Source: Treponema sp. (GTDB taxonomy: Bacteria; Spirochaetota; Spirochaetia; Treponematales; Treponemataceae). From it: DNA of 64,000 nucleotides. Below the pieces are notes generated by a model. The model worked only from the letters and a program-made list of their open reading frames with translations, was not told the origin of the DNA and did no database searches. Made by a program: the position numbers and the translations under genes. Position 1 is the first letter of the stretch, and each line of letters begins with the position of its first letter. Positions 16,351-24,475 of this stretch are shown here, one piece after another. Location: assembly GCA_014803985.1 (NCBI GenBank), contig JAAVAO010000013.1, positions 1 to 64,000 of the forward strand, in the 5' to 3' direction.

Positions 16351-17967
16351 ATGGAATTGACGTGCAATCGACCGTATGCATTTTATTTTCTTTTGCTATT
16401 GATACCTGCGATTGTTGTTTATATAGTTCAATATAGAAAGATTATTTCACTGAAAAAACATTCTTTTTATGAAGAACACTTGCGCCGTTTCCCCTTGATG
16501 CTTACTGCGCGCGCTTTTTTTTGGACGCTTGCATATACTATGCTTGTTTTTGCATATTCAGGTATTTCTTGGGGAACGTATCTCGAAGGCGTACAAAAAA
16601 ACGGTTCGGCGGTGAGCTTTGTATTTGACATTTCATACAGTATGAATGCACGCGATTCAATCGGAAAACTTTCTCGTCTTGAGGCGGCTGGAAAATACGC
16701 TTCAACGCTTCTTTCGCATATCCCTCAATCTTCAATTTCTGTTGTTCTTGCAAAAGGCGATGGTATTACTGTTGTTCCGCTCACAGAGGATAGGGCGGCA
16801 GTCGAATCCTTGCTAGACACGCTTTCTCCATCTCTTATGAGTGCAACTGGTACGAGTCTTGGAAAAGGAATTCGCGCGGCATTAAAAAGTTTTCCCGAAA
16901 ATTCAGGGGCGGCAAATGCAATTTGGCTTTTTACAGATGGAGATGAAACAGACGGTCTTCTTGAGGGCGCGCTTGGTGAATGCATGAAAAAGGGAATTCC
17001 CGTTTGCATTGTGGGCTTTGGCTCTGAAAAAGAAAGCACCGTTACTGCGGGAGATGGACACACGTTGGTTTCAACTGCTCTTCGTTCTGAAAAAATGCGA
17101 AAAATGTGTGCGGATGTTATGGCGCGTAATGCAAGTCAAGTGCAAGATATTTTTGTAACGTATGTGGATTCTTTTGAAGCTGGTTCGGCTCTTCCTCTGC
17201 TCACCTTTATTTCAAACGCCAGCAATAATTCCGATGGCTCATATATAACATATCAAATGAAACCTGTTGAACGTTATCAGTTATTTTTAATCCTTGCGAT
17301 CGTGTTTTTTTCACTTGGCTTTGTGATTGTTGAAGTTGACACAAAGCGTATTGCTGAAAAAGTGCATATAAAATTGGCAGCATCTATTGTCTGTCCGCTT
17401 TTGTTTTTGTCGTGCTCCTCTGATTTTTTGGCTGGAAAAAATATCCTTTACGGCACTTGGAATTGCTATCAGCGGAAATATAACTCCGCCGTTGCGTTAT
17501 TTTTGCAAACCTCCCTCAATGCCGCTCAATCTGAAGATGTTCTTTTGGAGCAGTATGCGCTTTATGATCTTGCCACCGTCTATCTTATGCAAAATGAAAA
17601 TGAAGCGGCATCTTTTAGATTTTTGCGTCTTTCCACGGACTCGCCAGAGAATATACAGTTTTGCTCCTTTTATAATCTGGGGATCATTGCATACAGGGGC
17701 GGAAAGTACGAAGAGGCTGCACACTATTTTAAAAATGCATTGAAAATTGACGGCAGCAATGTAAATGCAAAAATAAATTTTGAGCTTTCATCTCAAAAAA
17801 TTGAAAAGAATGTAAAAGCGCAGGGGAGTGGAATTCTTGAAGTTGCAGAAAACGAACAATTTTCTGCAATGGAAGAGGCGATTTTCCAAATAATACGGCA
17901 GCAGGATCGGGAGCAGTGGAAAAACTCCGAGTCGGAGGAATATTCTTCGTCTGGCATGGATTATTAA
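16351..17967 (+). CDS. BatB-BatC fusion: VWA domain plus TPR
   Basis: A 538-residue protein joining two usually separate components. Residues 1-310 match BatB: two N-terminal helices, a VWA domain with DISYSM MIDAS (about 90) and FTDGDETDG (about 196), and a membrane helix near 312-330. Residues 345-365 form a second hydrophobic stretch ending LLFLSCSSD that looks like an internal lipobox, followed by two or three TPR-like repeats (about 375-475, as in BatC) and an acidic tail. No frameshift or internal start is obvious, so the fusion appears real. It is separated from batA by 10 bases. Confidence 0.85.
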   Translation: MELTCNRPYAFYFLLLLIPAIVVYIVQYRKIISLKKHSFYEEHLRRFPLMLTARAFFWTLAYTMLVFAYSGISWGTYLEGVQKNGSAVSFVFDISYSMNARDSIGKLSRLEAAGKYASTLLSHIPQSSISVVLAKGDGITVVPLTEDRAAVESLLDTLSPSLMSATGTSLGKGIRAALKSFPENSGAANAIWLFTDGDETDGLLEGALGECMKKGIPVCIVGFGSEKESTVTAGDGHTLVSTALRSEKMRKMCADVMARNASQVQDIFVTYVDSFEAGSALPLLTFISNASNNSDGSYITYQMKPVERYQLFLILAIVFFSLGFVIVEVDTKRIAEKVHIKLAASIVCPLLFLSCSSDFLAGKNILYGTWNCYQRKYNSAVALFLQTSLNAAQSEDVLLEQYALYDLATVYLMQNENEAASFRFLRLSTDSPENIQFCSFYNLGIIAYRGGKYEEAAHYFKNALKIDGSNVNAKINFELSSQKIEKNVKAQGSGILEVAENEQFSAMEEAIFQIIRQQDREQWKNSESEEYSSSGMDY

Positions 17968-18012
17968 CTGTTTTTGCAAGAAATGAGAATACTGTAAAAA
18001 GCGAGGTGCAAA

Positions 18013-19437
18013 TTGCGCAGACTATATAAAAGGAACGAGTTTTTTTATAAAAAATATGTTTTTCTTGCTTGTGTTTTTTTCTTGTTGAGTCATTTGTTTT
18101 TTGCTCAAAATCAATCTCTCGGTGAACAGGAGGGGGCGCAAACACTTTCAGTGAAACTTGTCTCCGCAAAAAATTATGCGACAGAAGACTGTGGGGTTGT
18201 TCTTGAAATTCCATATACAAAGTCAACTGAAGTTTCTGCCACTATACCTGCCTTGCCGCAGAATGCGACATTCGTTTCAATGCGTCTTTCTGATTATGTC
18301 AACTTTGAAAATAATTCTGGAACAAAAATTGAACTGTGGCTGAATTTTTCAGAACCCGGCACATACAATTTGAACCCGTTGAACGTTACTGTAAAAAAAA
18401 GAGCATACACCGTTCCGTTTGACACAATTGAAATTACAGAAAACCCTAAAGACATTCTGCCAATCCTTGTTGTGGACTTTGAAAATGGAATGTCTGTTTC
18501 ATCGCACACTGTAAACGCTTCTCAAAAGGACTCGCCGTTGTTTTCTGTGCCAGTGTCTTCTTGCCTGCGTTTTACTGTTTCCTTGCAGTATGCAGTTCAA
18601 CTAGTTTCACTGTATTGGACGGCACCGAAAGATTCTCTTTTTGCAGAAGTGGAGCGATACGAGATTTCTCAAGAAAGAGTGGGAGACGATGTTTTTTTTG
18701 ACGTGAAAATTCCAATTGCACAATTTGAATGGCAGCCACTTGTGCGCGGAGAAATGCCTTTGCCGCTTTTGACAGTTGTAGCCACAGCGTATAACGGCAC
18801 TCAAACTGAATTGTATATGCCTGAGTGTATTATTGCGGTAACAGAGCCGTTATTTCAAAAAGATGCCGTTTTGCATCAACCGGAATATTTTTCAAACGCT
18901 TTTTCAGATGCTTCACATGATCACAATGTGATGACTCGGCTTTCTCCTTCAAAAGCAGATTGTAAAAAGATTGCAGAACTGCGAACAAAGGAGAGAATGG
19001 ATTTGCCGTTTAGCAAAATGAAAAATGTGCGAGCGGAGTTTGAAAAGTCGGTTGGAATTGGCATGGCAGATGACGAGCCTGTTTATTTTACACGAACTAT
19101 TTTTGTGTTCCTTGCTGTCATTTTCGTTATCCTATTGGTTTTTTCGATTATAATAAAAAAAGTGCCGAATATACTGGTGTTTTTATTTTCGATTCTTGTG
19201 ATTGTGTTCTTCGTATTTTTTTTAGTGTCAGAAAAAAGGCTTTCTGCAGAATATGGAATTTTTACGGGAGGAGGTTTGCGTTCTGTTCCTGAAGAGGAGG
19301 TGTCTGCATTTGAATCGATCGAAAGCGGGACGCGTGTAAAAATAGAACATCGAACAGGGAACTGGCTTTATATTTCAAAGGGAAATGCAGGTGGCTGGAC
19401 AAATAAAAACGCTGTTATGTTAATTGGCGAAGAATAA
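18013..19437 (+). CDS. BatD-like protein with C-terminal SH3-type domain
   Basis: A 474-residue protein with a signal peptide (about residues 16-33), a long exported beta-sandwich region typical of BatD, and two closely spaced membrane helices near 358-378 and 382-402. The last 65 residues (GGGLRSVPEEEVSAFESIESGT...GNWLYISKGNAGGWTNK) look like a bacterial SH3 domain. TTG start at 18013 with GAGGTG at 18003-18008. Final Bat gene of the operon; the Smr gene follows after 45 bases. Confidence 0.75.
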   Translation: MRRLYKRNEFFYKKYVFLACVFFLLSHLFFAQNQSLGEQEGAQTLSVKLVSAKNYATEDCGVVLEIPYTKSTEVSATIPALPQNATFVSMRLSDYVNFENNSGTKIELWLNFSEPGTYNLNPLNVTVKKRAYTVPFDTIEITENPKDILPILVVDFENGMSVSSHTVNASQKDSPLFSVPVSSCLRFTVSLQYAVQLVSLYWTAPKDSLFAEVERYEISQERVGDDVFFDVKIPIAQFEWQPLVRGEMPLPLLTVVATAYNGTQTELYMPECIIAVTEPLFQKDAVLHQPEYFSNAFSDASHDHNVMTRLSPSKADCKKIAELRTKERMDLPFSKMKNVRAEFEKSVGIGMADDEPVYFTRTIFVFLAVIFVILLVFSIIIKKVPNILVFLFSILVIVFFVFFLVSEKRLSAEYGIFTGGGLRSVPEEEVSAFESIESGTRVKIEHRTGNWLYISKGNAGGWTNKNAVMLIGEE

Positions 19438-19482
19438 TATTTTTCAAAATCGCAATTGACTTTTTATGGGAGGTGGATAAAA

Positions 19483-19959
19483 ATGGATTTTGGTGATATT
19501 TTGGAAAATTGGGAGTTGGCGGAAAAAAAGAAAAAACATGATAACGCTGAACAAGGCAAAGGACACAAAAATCCAATGGAAGCGTGGATTGATCGCTATG
19601 GAGTTATCGATAAAGATTCTTTGGCGGAACGAGATAGCAACCGTAAAAAATTTATCTCTCACAAAAATATAATTGCACTTCCTGTTGATGAAAAAATAGA
19701 CTTGCATGGATTGGATGCTGTGAAAGCGGAAAAAAAACTTTCACAATTTATTTCTGAATGCGAGAGAAATGGGTATAAAAAGATTTTGATTATACATGGA
19801 AAGGGCATTCATTCACCGAGCGGAAAAGTTGTTTTGGAAAGTATGGTTCGTAGATTTATTGAACAAGACAAAAGGTTAGGGATGAGCGATCATCCTGATG
19901 CATCAGAGGGCGGAAGCGGTGCAACATGGGTTATTCTAAAAAATAACTTGCTAAAGTGA
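19483..19959 (+). CDS. Smr/MutS2-type domain protein
   Basis: A 158-residue protein with a charged N-terminus and a C-terminal Smr domain: DLHGLDAVKAEKKL (about 70), IIHGKGIHSPSG (about 104) and GGSGATWVILK at the end. Smr domains are nucleic-acid binding and often endonucleolytic, and the LDLHG and HGKG motifs are both kept. ATG 19483 has GGGAGGTGG upstream; the in-frame ATG at 19456 lacks one. Confidence 0.9.
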   Translation: MDFGDILENWELAEKKKKHDNAEQGKGHKNPMEAWIDRYGVIDKDSLAERDSNRKKFISHKNIIALPVDEKIDLHGLDAVKAEKKLSQFISECERNGYKKILIIHGKGIHSPSGKVVLESMVRRFIEQDKRLGMSDHPDASEGGSGATWVILKNNLLK

Positions 19960-19975
19960 ATTTGGTGATAAAGCA

Positions 19976-20050
19976 AAATGGCTTTGTCGGAGGTAGCAAA
20001 ACGGGGTACGCAGGGAAAATTTCTGCGACTGGAAGGTGAGGAATAAAAAC
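19976..20050 (+). repeat. Degenerate palindromic-repeat remnant after the Smr gene
   Basis: CTGCGACTGGAAGGTGAGG followed by AATAAAAACTAAAAAGACAATGCAC resembles the right half of the 50.7-kb repeat unit (CTGCAACTGGAAGTCGAGG, then AATAGAAATAGAAAAATAATGCAC). The palindromic arms are largely lost, so this looks like a decayed copy. Confidence 0.45.
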
Positions 20051-20072
20051 TAAAAAGACAATGCACTTGTCT
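20051..20072 (-). terminator. Terminator after the nuclease-like gene
   Basis: On the minus strand AGACAA (20072-20067) pairs with TTGTCT (20061-20056) and is followed by TTTTTA. It lies three bases after the stop of the minus-strand gene. Confidence 0.6.
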
Positions 20073-20074
20073 CC

Positions 20075-20518
20075 CTATAATCGATATTCCACATATTTTA
20101 TGCGTCCATTTTTTACAGCGTCTTTTATTTCTTTTTCTCGCGCAGAAAGGGCAGATTGACCAGTTTTTACTTCGATAAAAAGCACTTCCTCAATTTTAGA
20201 GCCATCTGCCGCCCCTGGAAACGCAATAAAATCTATGGGTTTCCCAACGAAACGCACATCTGCTGGATTGCAGGGAAACTGTGGCAAATACGGCGCAACT
20301 TGTTCAATCATTTGACCGCTTAAAACTGCGCGCGATCTTTTTATAGCATCGTTTCGTCCGCTTTTTACCTTTTTTTCAAGATTGCGTTTTTCAATTGCTG
20401 CACCAAATGTCTTGCCTGCGCCAAAAGCAAGGAGCAAAAGCACAAGTAATATCAGTATGGTTGCGAGAATAAGTAGGTATGACGGATATGTTTCAAGTCG
20501 TTCAAAAAACGTTTTCAT
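20075..20518 (-). CDS. Membrane-anchored Holliday-junction-resolvase-like endonuclease domain
   Basis: A 147-residue protein with one N-terminal membrane helix (about residues 14-33, LLILATILILLVLLLLAFGAG) then a domain with ADVRFVGKPIDFIAF and VLFIEVKTGQSALSAREKEI, the PD-(D/E)XK-like signature (D...ExK) of the Holliday-junction-resolvase-related family. Ends ...NGRIKYVEYRL as family members do. Nuclease activity is inferred. It follows lysA on the minus strand with a 63-base gap. Confidence 0.82.
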   Translation of the reverse strand: MKTFFERLETYPSYLLILATILILLVLLLLAFGAGKTFGAAIEKRNLEKKVKSGRNDAIKRSRAVLSGQMIEQVAPYLPQFPCNPADVRFVGKPIDFIAFPGAADGSKIEEVLFIEVKTGQSALSAREKEIKDAVKNGRIKYVEYRL

Positions 20519-20581
20519 TGCCAGTAGTGTTTTGTGGAGGCTTTGATTGACATTTTTCTGCGGGTGACTTCTACTGCGGAA

Positions 20582-21847
20582 TTATTCAAAATTTTTTGCA
20601 CCGTCCAAATCAAGCGTTGCAAATAAATCTTCTATTGTTTCTCGGCGGCGAATTTCCACAATGCTTCCGTCTTCACGCAAGAGCAATTCTCCGCAGCGTA
20701 GTTTTCCATTGTAGTTGAAGCCCATTGCCCGTCCATGTGCACCTGCATCATGAATTATCAATATATCGCCCCTGTTGATTTTTGGCATATCGCGGTTGAT
20801 GGCAAATTTATCGCAGTTTTCGCACAGACTTCCAACAATGTCATAGCGTTCTGTTTTAGGTTCGTTCTCTTTTCCGCTTACGGTGATTTCGTGATATGCT
20901 CCATACATTCCAGGTCGCATCAAGTCTGCCATGCATGAATCAAGACCGATATACTCGCGGTAAATATGCTTTTCGTGAATGGCGGTTGAAACTAAATATC
21001 CATACGGACCAGTAATCGGGCGACCACACTCCCAATAGATTGAAAGCGGATCAAGTCCTGCCGGAATGATTATGTTATCGTAAAGCGCGCGGATTTTTTT
21101 TGAAACGTCAAAGTAGTCTATTTTTTTCTGATCAGGTTTATAGGGGATTCCCAAGCCACCGCCTAAATCGGTGAATTCAATTCTTACTCCACATTTATTT
21201 TTTATTTCAACGCACAAATCAAACAAAATTTTTGCAGTGTCGGCAAAAAAATCGGGGTTGAGTTCGTTTGACGCTACCATTGTGTGAAGACCGAAATGCT
21301 TTACGCCTTCTTTTTTGCAGATTTTATATGCTTCAAGCAGTTGCTCGCGCGTGAGACCGTATTTTGCTTCTTCTGGTTTTCCGATAATTGCATTTCCGCC
21401 TTGTTTTAACGGACCTGGATTGTATCTAAAACATATAGTTTCAGGAAGTGTGCCAAGCGTTTTTTTCAAGTATTCTATGTGCGTGAAGTCATCAAGATTG
21501 ATTATATTTCCTTTTTCAAATGCATATTCATATTCTTTTGCAGGTGTTTCGTTTGATGTGAACATAACATGATTGCCTTTAATGCCAACTGTGTCGCTCA
21601 AAATAAGTTCTGGCAAACTAGAGCAGTCCGTGCCACAACCTTCGCTTTTTAAAATTTTCAAAATGTATGGATTTGGACACGCTTTGACGGCAAAATATTC
21701 TCGAAAATCGGGGAAAATGCTAAACGCTTTTGAAAATTCCCGCATATTTTCACGAATTGCCTTTTCATCATACAAATAAAATGGAGTGGGGAATTTTTTT
21801 ACAACTTCAAGTAGTTTTTCATGTGAAAGTGGAAACTGTTTTGTCAT
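20582..21847 (-). CDS. lysA: Diaminopimelate decarboxylase-type PLP enzyme
   Basis: A 421-residue fold-type III (alanine racemase-like) decarboxylase. PLP Lys is K55 in YFAVKACPNP; other landmarks are FTDLGGGLGIPY (glycine-rich phosphate loop), YWECGRPITGPYG and the C-terminal GSLCENCDKFAINRDMP with the substrate-side Cys. This is the last step of lysine synthesis if the substrate is meso-DAP; a related ornithine or carboxynorspermidine decarboxylase is less likely. A GGTGA site precedes ATG 21847, and a 6-bp-arm palindrome (21876-21889) lies in the promoter region. Confidence 0.85.
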   Translation of the reverse strand: MTKQFPLSHEKLLEVVKKFPTPFYLYDEKAIRENMREFSKAFSIFPDFREYFAVKACPNPYILKILKSEGCGTDCSSLPELILSDTVGIKGNHVMFTSNETPAKEYEYAFEKGNIINLDDFTHIEYLKKTLGTLPETICFRYNPGPLKQGGNAIIGKPEEAKYGLTREQLLEAYKICKKEGVKHFGLHTMVASNELNPDFFADTAKILFDLCVEIKNKCGVRIEFTDLGGGLGIPYKPDQKKIDYFDVSKKIRALYDNIIIPAGLDPLSIYWECGRPITGPYGYLVSTAIHEKHIYREYIGLDSCMADLMRPGMYGAYHEITVSGKENEPKTERYDIVGSLCENCDKFAINRDMPKINRGDILIIHDAGAHGRAMGFNYNGKLRCGELLLREDGSIVEIRRRETIEDLFATLDLDGAKNFE

Positions 21848-21875
21848 AAAATCACCATGCGGTTTTTATATATAC

Positions 21876-21889
21876 ACTCGATTTCGAGT
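21876..21889. promoter_or_regulatory. Palindrome upstream of lysA
   Basis: ACTCGA-TT-TCGAGT, a perfect 6-base inverted repeat 29 bases before the lysA start and next to a TATATA stretch. Possible operator; no regulator can be named. Confidence 0.4.
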
Positions 21890-21946
21890 TTTGAAAATAC
21901 ATTTTTACAAGTAGGTTGCAGTAGGGGTTGTCAATGGCGCCTCGTT

Positions 21947-22233
21947 CGCTCCGTTTCAAATCCTATTGTTTTTTCTACACTAGATTTTTCTACAAAAAAA
22001 GCAACTTTTTAAAGTAAATCTATCGGGATGACAGGATTTGGCGTTACGGTCGTTGCCGTCCTAGCAACTCCCTCCACGCCGCCTGCGCTCGCTGTCGGCG
22101 GCATCCGTGCCGCCTAATCCTCCCGTAGGTCGGCGCTCGCTCCGTTTCAAATCCTACTGTTTTTTCTACAGCTAGAATTTTTTACGAAAGAAAGCAACTT
22201 TTTAAAGTAAATCTATCGGGATGACAGGATTTG
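21947..22233. repeat. Direct repeat of about 95 bp including the tRNA-Pro 3' end
   Basis: 21947-22040 and 22138-22233 are two copies of one segment, about 90% alike, in the same orientation. Each ends with CGGGATGACAGGATTTG, which is the 3' 17 bases of the tRNA-Pro on the minus strand; only the second copy continues into the full tRNA. The 97 bases between the copies are markedly GC-rich (CGCC/GGCG runs). Both copies also contain TTTCAAATCCTA, close to a T-arm sequence in the opposite orientation. Confidence 0.85.
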
Positions 22234-22288
22234 AACCTGCGACATCCTGCTCCCAAAGCAGACGCGCTACCAGCTGCGCTACATCCCG
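22216..22288 (-). tRNA. tRNA-Pro (anticodon UGG)
   Basis: On the minus strand the acceptor stem is CGGGATG / CATCCCG, D arm GCGC-AGCTGGTA-GCGC, anticodon loop TTTGGGA (anticodon TGG), T arm GCAGG-TTCAAAT-CCTGT, discriminator A at 22216. CCA is not encoded (next bases TAG). The promoter is at 22301-22329. Confidence 0.97.
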
Positions 22289-22300
22289 TTGATGAAAAGC

Positions 22301-22329
22301 ACTATATCATAAAAATAAAAAATGGTCAA
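22301..22329 (-). promoter_or_regulatory. Promoter of tRNA-Pro
   Basis: Minus strand TTGACC (22329-22324), 17-base spacer, TATAGT (22306-22301), 12 bases before the mature tRNA 5' end. Confidence 0.8.
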
Positions 22330-22374
22330 TATATGATGTAAGGTGTCAATAATAAAAATATTTTCAACATCTTA

Positions 22375-22403
22375 TTGACACAAATACTCCAAAAGTATAT
22401 ATT
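22375..22403 (+). promoter_or_regulatory. Promoter of the rimP-nusA-infB-rbfA-truB operon
   Basis: TTGACA (22375-22380), 17-base spacer, TATATT (22398-22403). No other plus-strand promoter is closer to rimP. Confidence 0.75.
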
Positions 22404-22431
22404 TTTCATTGTACATTTTATTGATAAAATG

Positions 22432-22459
22432 GACTCGTGACACACGGGTCTTTTTTTTT
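22432..22459 (+). terminator. Terminator-like hairpin in the rimP-nusA leader
   Basis: GACTCGTG (22432-22439) and CACGGGTC (22443-22450) pair (one T-G wobble) across a 3-base loop and are followed by nine Ts (22451-22459). It lies between the promoter and the rimP start, with no upstream plus-strand gene to terminate, so it looks like an attenuator. Confidence 0.7.
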
Positions 22460-22491
22460 GTAAGATGACTTTTTTGTCGTCGGGAGTATGG

Positions 22492-22956
22492 GTGGATTTT
22501 ATTCCTCTTGAATCTATAAAATATTATAAAGAGTGCGCTCCTCTTGTGGAGGGGTTGGGGTATGTTCTTGTTGACTTGAAGATTTCTGTTTCAGGGGGGC
22601 AAGGGCATACGCAAAAAATTTCCGCAGTAATATCGTCAAAAAATCCAGAGCAGGACATTGGAATTGATGACTGCGCTAAAGTTCATCATGCTCTTCTGCC
22701 TCGCTTGGAGGCGTTGTTAGGAACTGATGACACGTATATGGAATTGACATCGCCTGGATTGGAGCGAAACATTAAGAATGCGGCGGAATTTTCAATTTTT
22801 ATCGGTCGAATGGTGCGTGTTTGGGACAAAACGGTTTCAGATTGGGTTCAAGGAGAAATCGTGTTGTCAGATGAAAAGTCTATTGCGCTAAAAAATAATG
22901 AAGAGCAGAAAATTGTACTGTATGAAAATATAGCAAAGGCAAAACTTATACAATAA
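22492..22956 (+). CDS. rimP: Ribosome maturation factor RimP
   Basis: A 154-residue RimP needed for 30S assembly. N-terminal domain: CAPLVEGLGYVLVDLKIS and DDCAKVHHALLPRLEAL; the ELTSPGLER motif (about residue 87) is the family signature; the C-terminal barrel is GRMVRVWDK...IALKN. I place the start at GTG 22492 (GGGAG at 22482-22486) rather than ATG 22465, which has no ribosome binding site and directly follows the T run of a terminator. First gene of the conserved rimP-nusA-infB-rbfA-truB operon. Confidence 0.88.
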   Translation: MDFIPLESIKYYKECAPLVEGLGYVLVDLKISVSGGQGHTQKISAVISSKNPEQDIGIDDCAKVHHALLPRLEALLGTDDTYMELTSPGLERNIKNAAEFSIFIGRMVRVWDKTVSDWVQGEIVLSDEKSIALKNNEEQKIVLYENIAKAKLIQ

Positions 22957-22976
22957 ATCTATTTTGGAGGCTAAAA

Positions 22977-24467
22977 ATGTCAGAGATGGCAGATGCGATC
23001 CATGCTTTGATTGCAGAAAAAGGGTATACAGAGGAATCTGTTAAGCGAACTATTGAAAATGCGCTAAAATCCGCTTACAAGAGAACTTATGGCACTTCAG
23101 ACAATGCCATTGTTAAGTTTTCTGATGATATGTCAGATGTTAAAATTTATTCAAGAAAAACGGTTGTTGACGGAGTTTATGATCCAGTTATGGAGATAGA
23201 GCTTGAGGAGGCAAAGGAGTATGCCTCTGATATTGCCTTGGGTGATGAAATTGACATTGAAGAAAATCCAAAGGCGTTTGACCGTTCTGCCGTTTCAACA
23301 GGAAAACAGGCTGCGCATCAAGGATTGAATGAAACTATTCGCGATTCTCTGTATAACCAATACAGGGACAAGATAGGAGAGATGATCAATGGATATTATC
23401 AGAGAGAGCGAAACGGAAATATTTATGTTGACTTGGGCAATTCAGGCAGAATTGAAGGCTATCTGCCGGTAAAAAATCAGTCGCCACGTGAAACGTATGA
23501 ACAGGGAGACAAAATAAAGGCGATAATTTCCGATATAAAAACAACTTCCTCTGGAATTCAAATTGTGCTTTCTCGAAGCGATCCTCGTCTCGTTCAAATT
23601 ACTATGGAAATGGAAATTCCTGAAATCGCTGATGGGACTGTAAAAATTGAAAAGTGCGTTCGAGAGGCTGGCTATAGAACAAAGATGGCGGTTTCCACGT
23701 CGCGAGAGGAAATCGACCCTGTTGGCGCATGTGTTGGTACAAAAGGCGTTAGAATACAAAATGTCATACGAGAGTTGTTGGGAGAAAAAATCGATGTTCT
23801 TCGCTATGATGCTGATCCAGCAATTTTCATTCAAAATGCGCTTTCTCCAGCGCAAGTGAGTCGTGTTATTATTCTTGACGCTGATAAAAGAGAAGCATTG
23901 GCAATTGTTGAGGATTCTCAATTCTCGCTTGCAATTGGAAAACAGGGGCAGAATGTTCGCCTTGCAAATCGGCTGTGCGATTGGAATATCAATGTTAAGA
24001 CTGAAGAGCAGTGTGAGGGGATGGACTTTTCTGACAAGGCAACTTCTCTTGCGGCTAAAAATCTGTTCCGTGATGATGAGCCTATTGAAAAAGAGGAAAT
24101 TACTGCTGTTGCTGAACTCCCTGGCGTTGATATGCGCGTGTCTGAAATCTTGAAGGAGAACGGAATAGAAGATATTGTTCAATTTATGGAGGCGAATGAA
24201 AGCGGACAACTTGACAATATTGGAGGCATTTCAAAAGAAGATGTTAATGCCATTGATACATTGATAAAAGAAAACGTTGAATTTATTGAAGAAGGGTCGG
24301 AAACAGAAAATGAATCTGATTCTGATGAAAATAGAGAGGAGTCACAAGAAACAGCGGCAGATGATGAAAAATACTACTGTCCTGAATGTGGCGCGGAAAT
24401 TACACTCGACATGACTCAGTGTCCGAAATGTGGTGTTGAGTTTGAATTTACAGAGGACGAGGAATAG
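22977..24467 (+). CDS. nusA: Transcription factor NusA with C-terminal zinc ribbon
   Basis: A 496-residue NusA. Order of domains: N-terminal polymerase-binding domain (1-125), S1 (about 135-200), KH1 and KH2 (about 230-345; GACVGTKGVRIQNVIREL and SLAIGKQGQNVRLANRL), a helix-hairpin-helix region (GVDMRVSEILKENGI...NIGGISKEDV), a Glu/Ser/Asp linker, and finally CPEC...CPKC at about residues 466-483. The terminal zinc ribbon is not part of standard NusA. ATG 22977 has GGAGG at 22966-22970. NusA sets pausing and termination and may act on the hairpin in its own leader. Confidence 0.96.
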   Translation: MSEMADAIHALIAEKGYTEESVKRTIENALKSAYKRTYGTSDNAIVKFSDDMSDVKIYSRKTVVDGVYDPVMEIELEEAKEYASDIALGDEIDIEENPKAFDRSAVSTGKQAAHQGLNETIRDSLYNQYRDKIGEMINGYYQRERNGNIYVDLGNSGRIEGYLPVKNQSPRETYEQGDKIKAIISDIKTTSSGIQIVLSRSDPRLVQITMEMEIPEIADGTVKIEKCVREAGYRTKMAVSTSREEIDPVGACVGTKGVRIQNVIRELLGEKIDVLRYDADPAIFIQNALSPAQVSRVIILDADKREALAIVEDSQFSLAIGKQGQNVRLANRLCDWNINVKTEEQCEGMDFSDKATSLAAKNLFRDDEPIEKEEITAVAELPGVDMRVSEILKENGIEDIVQFMEANESGQLDNIGGISKEDVNAIDTLIKENVEFIEEGSETENESDSDENREESQETAADDEKYYCPECGAEITLDMTQCPKCGVEFEFTEDEE

Positions 24468-24475
24468 GGTAGAGA

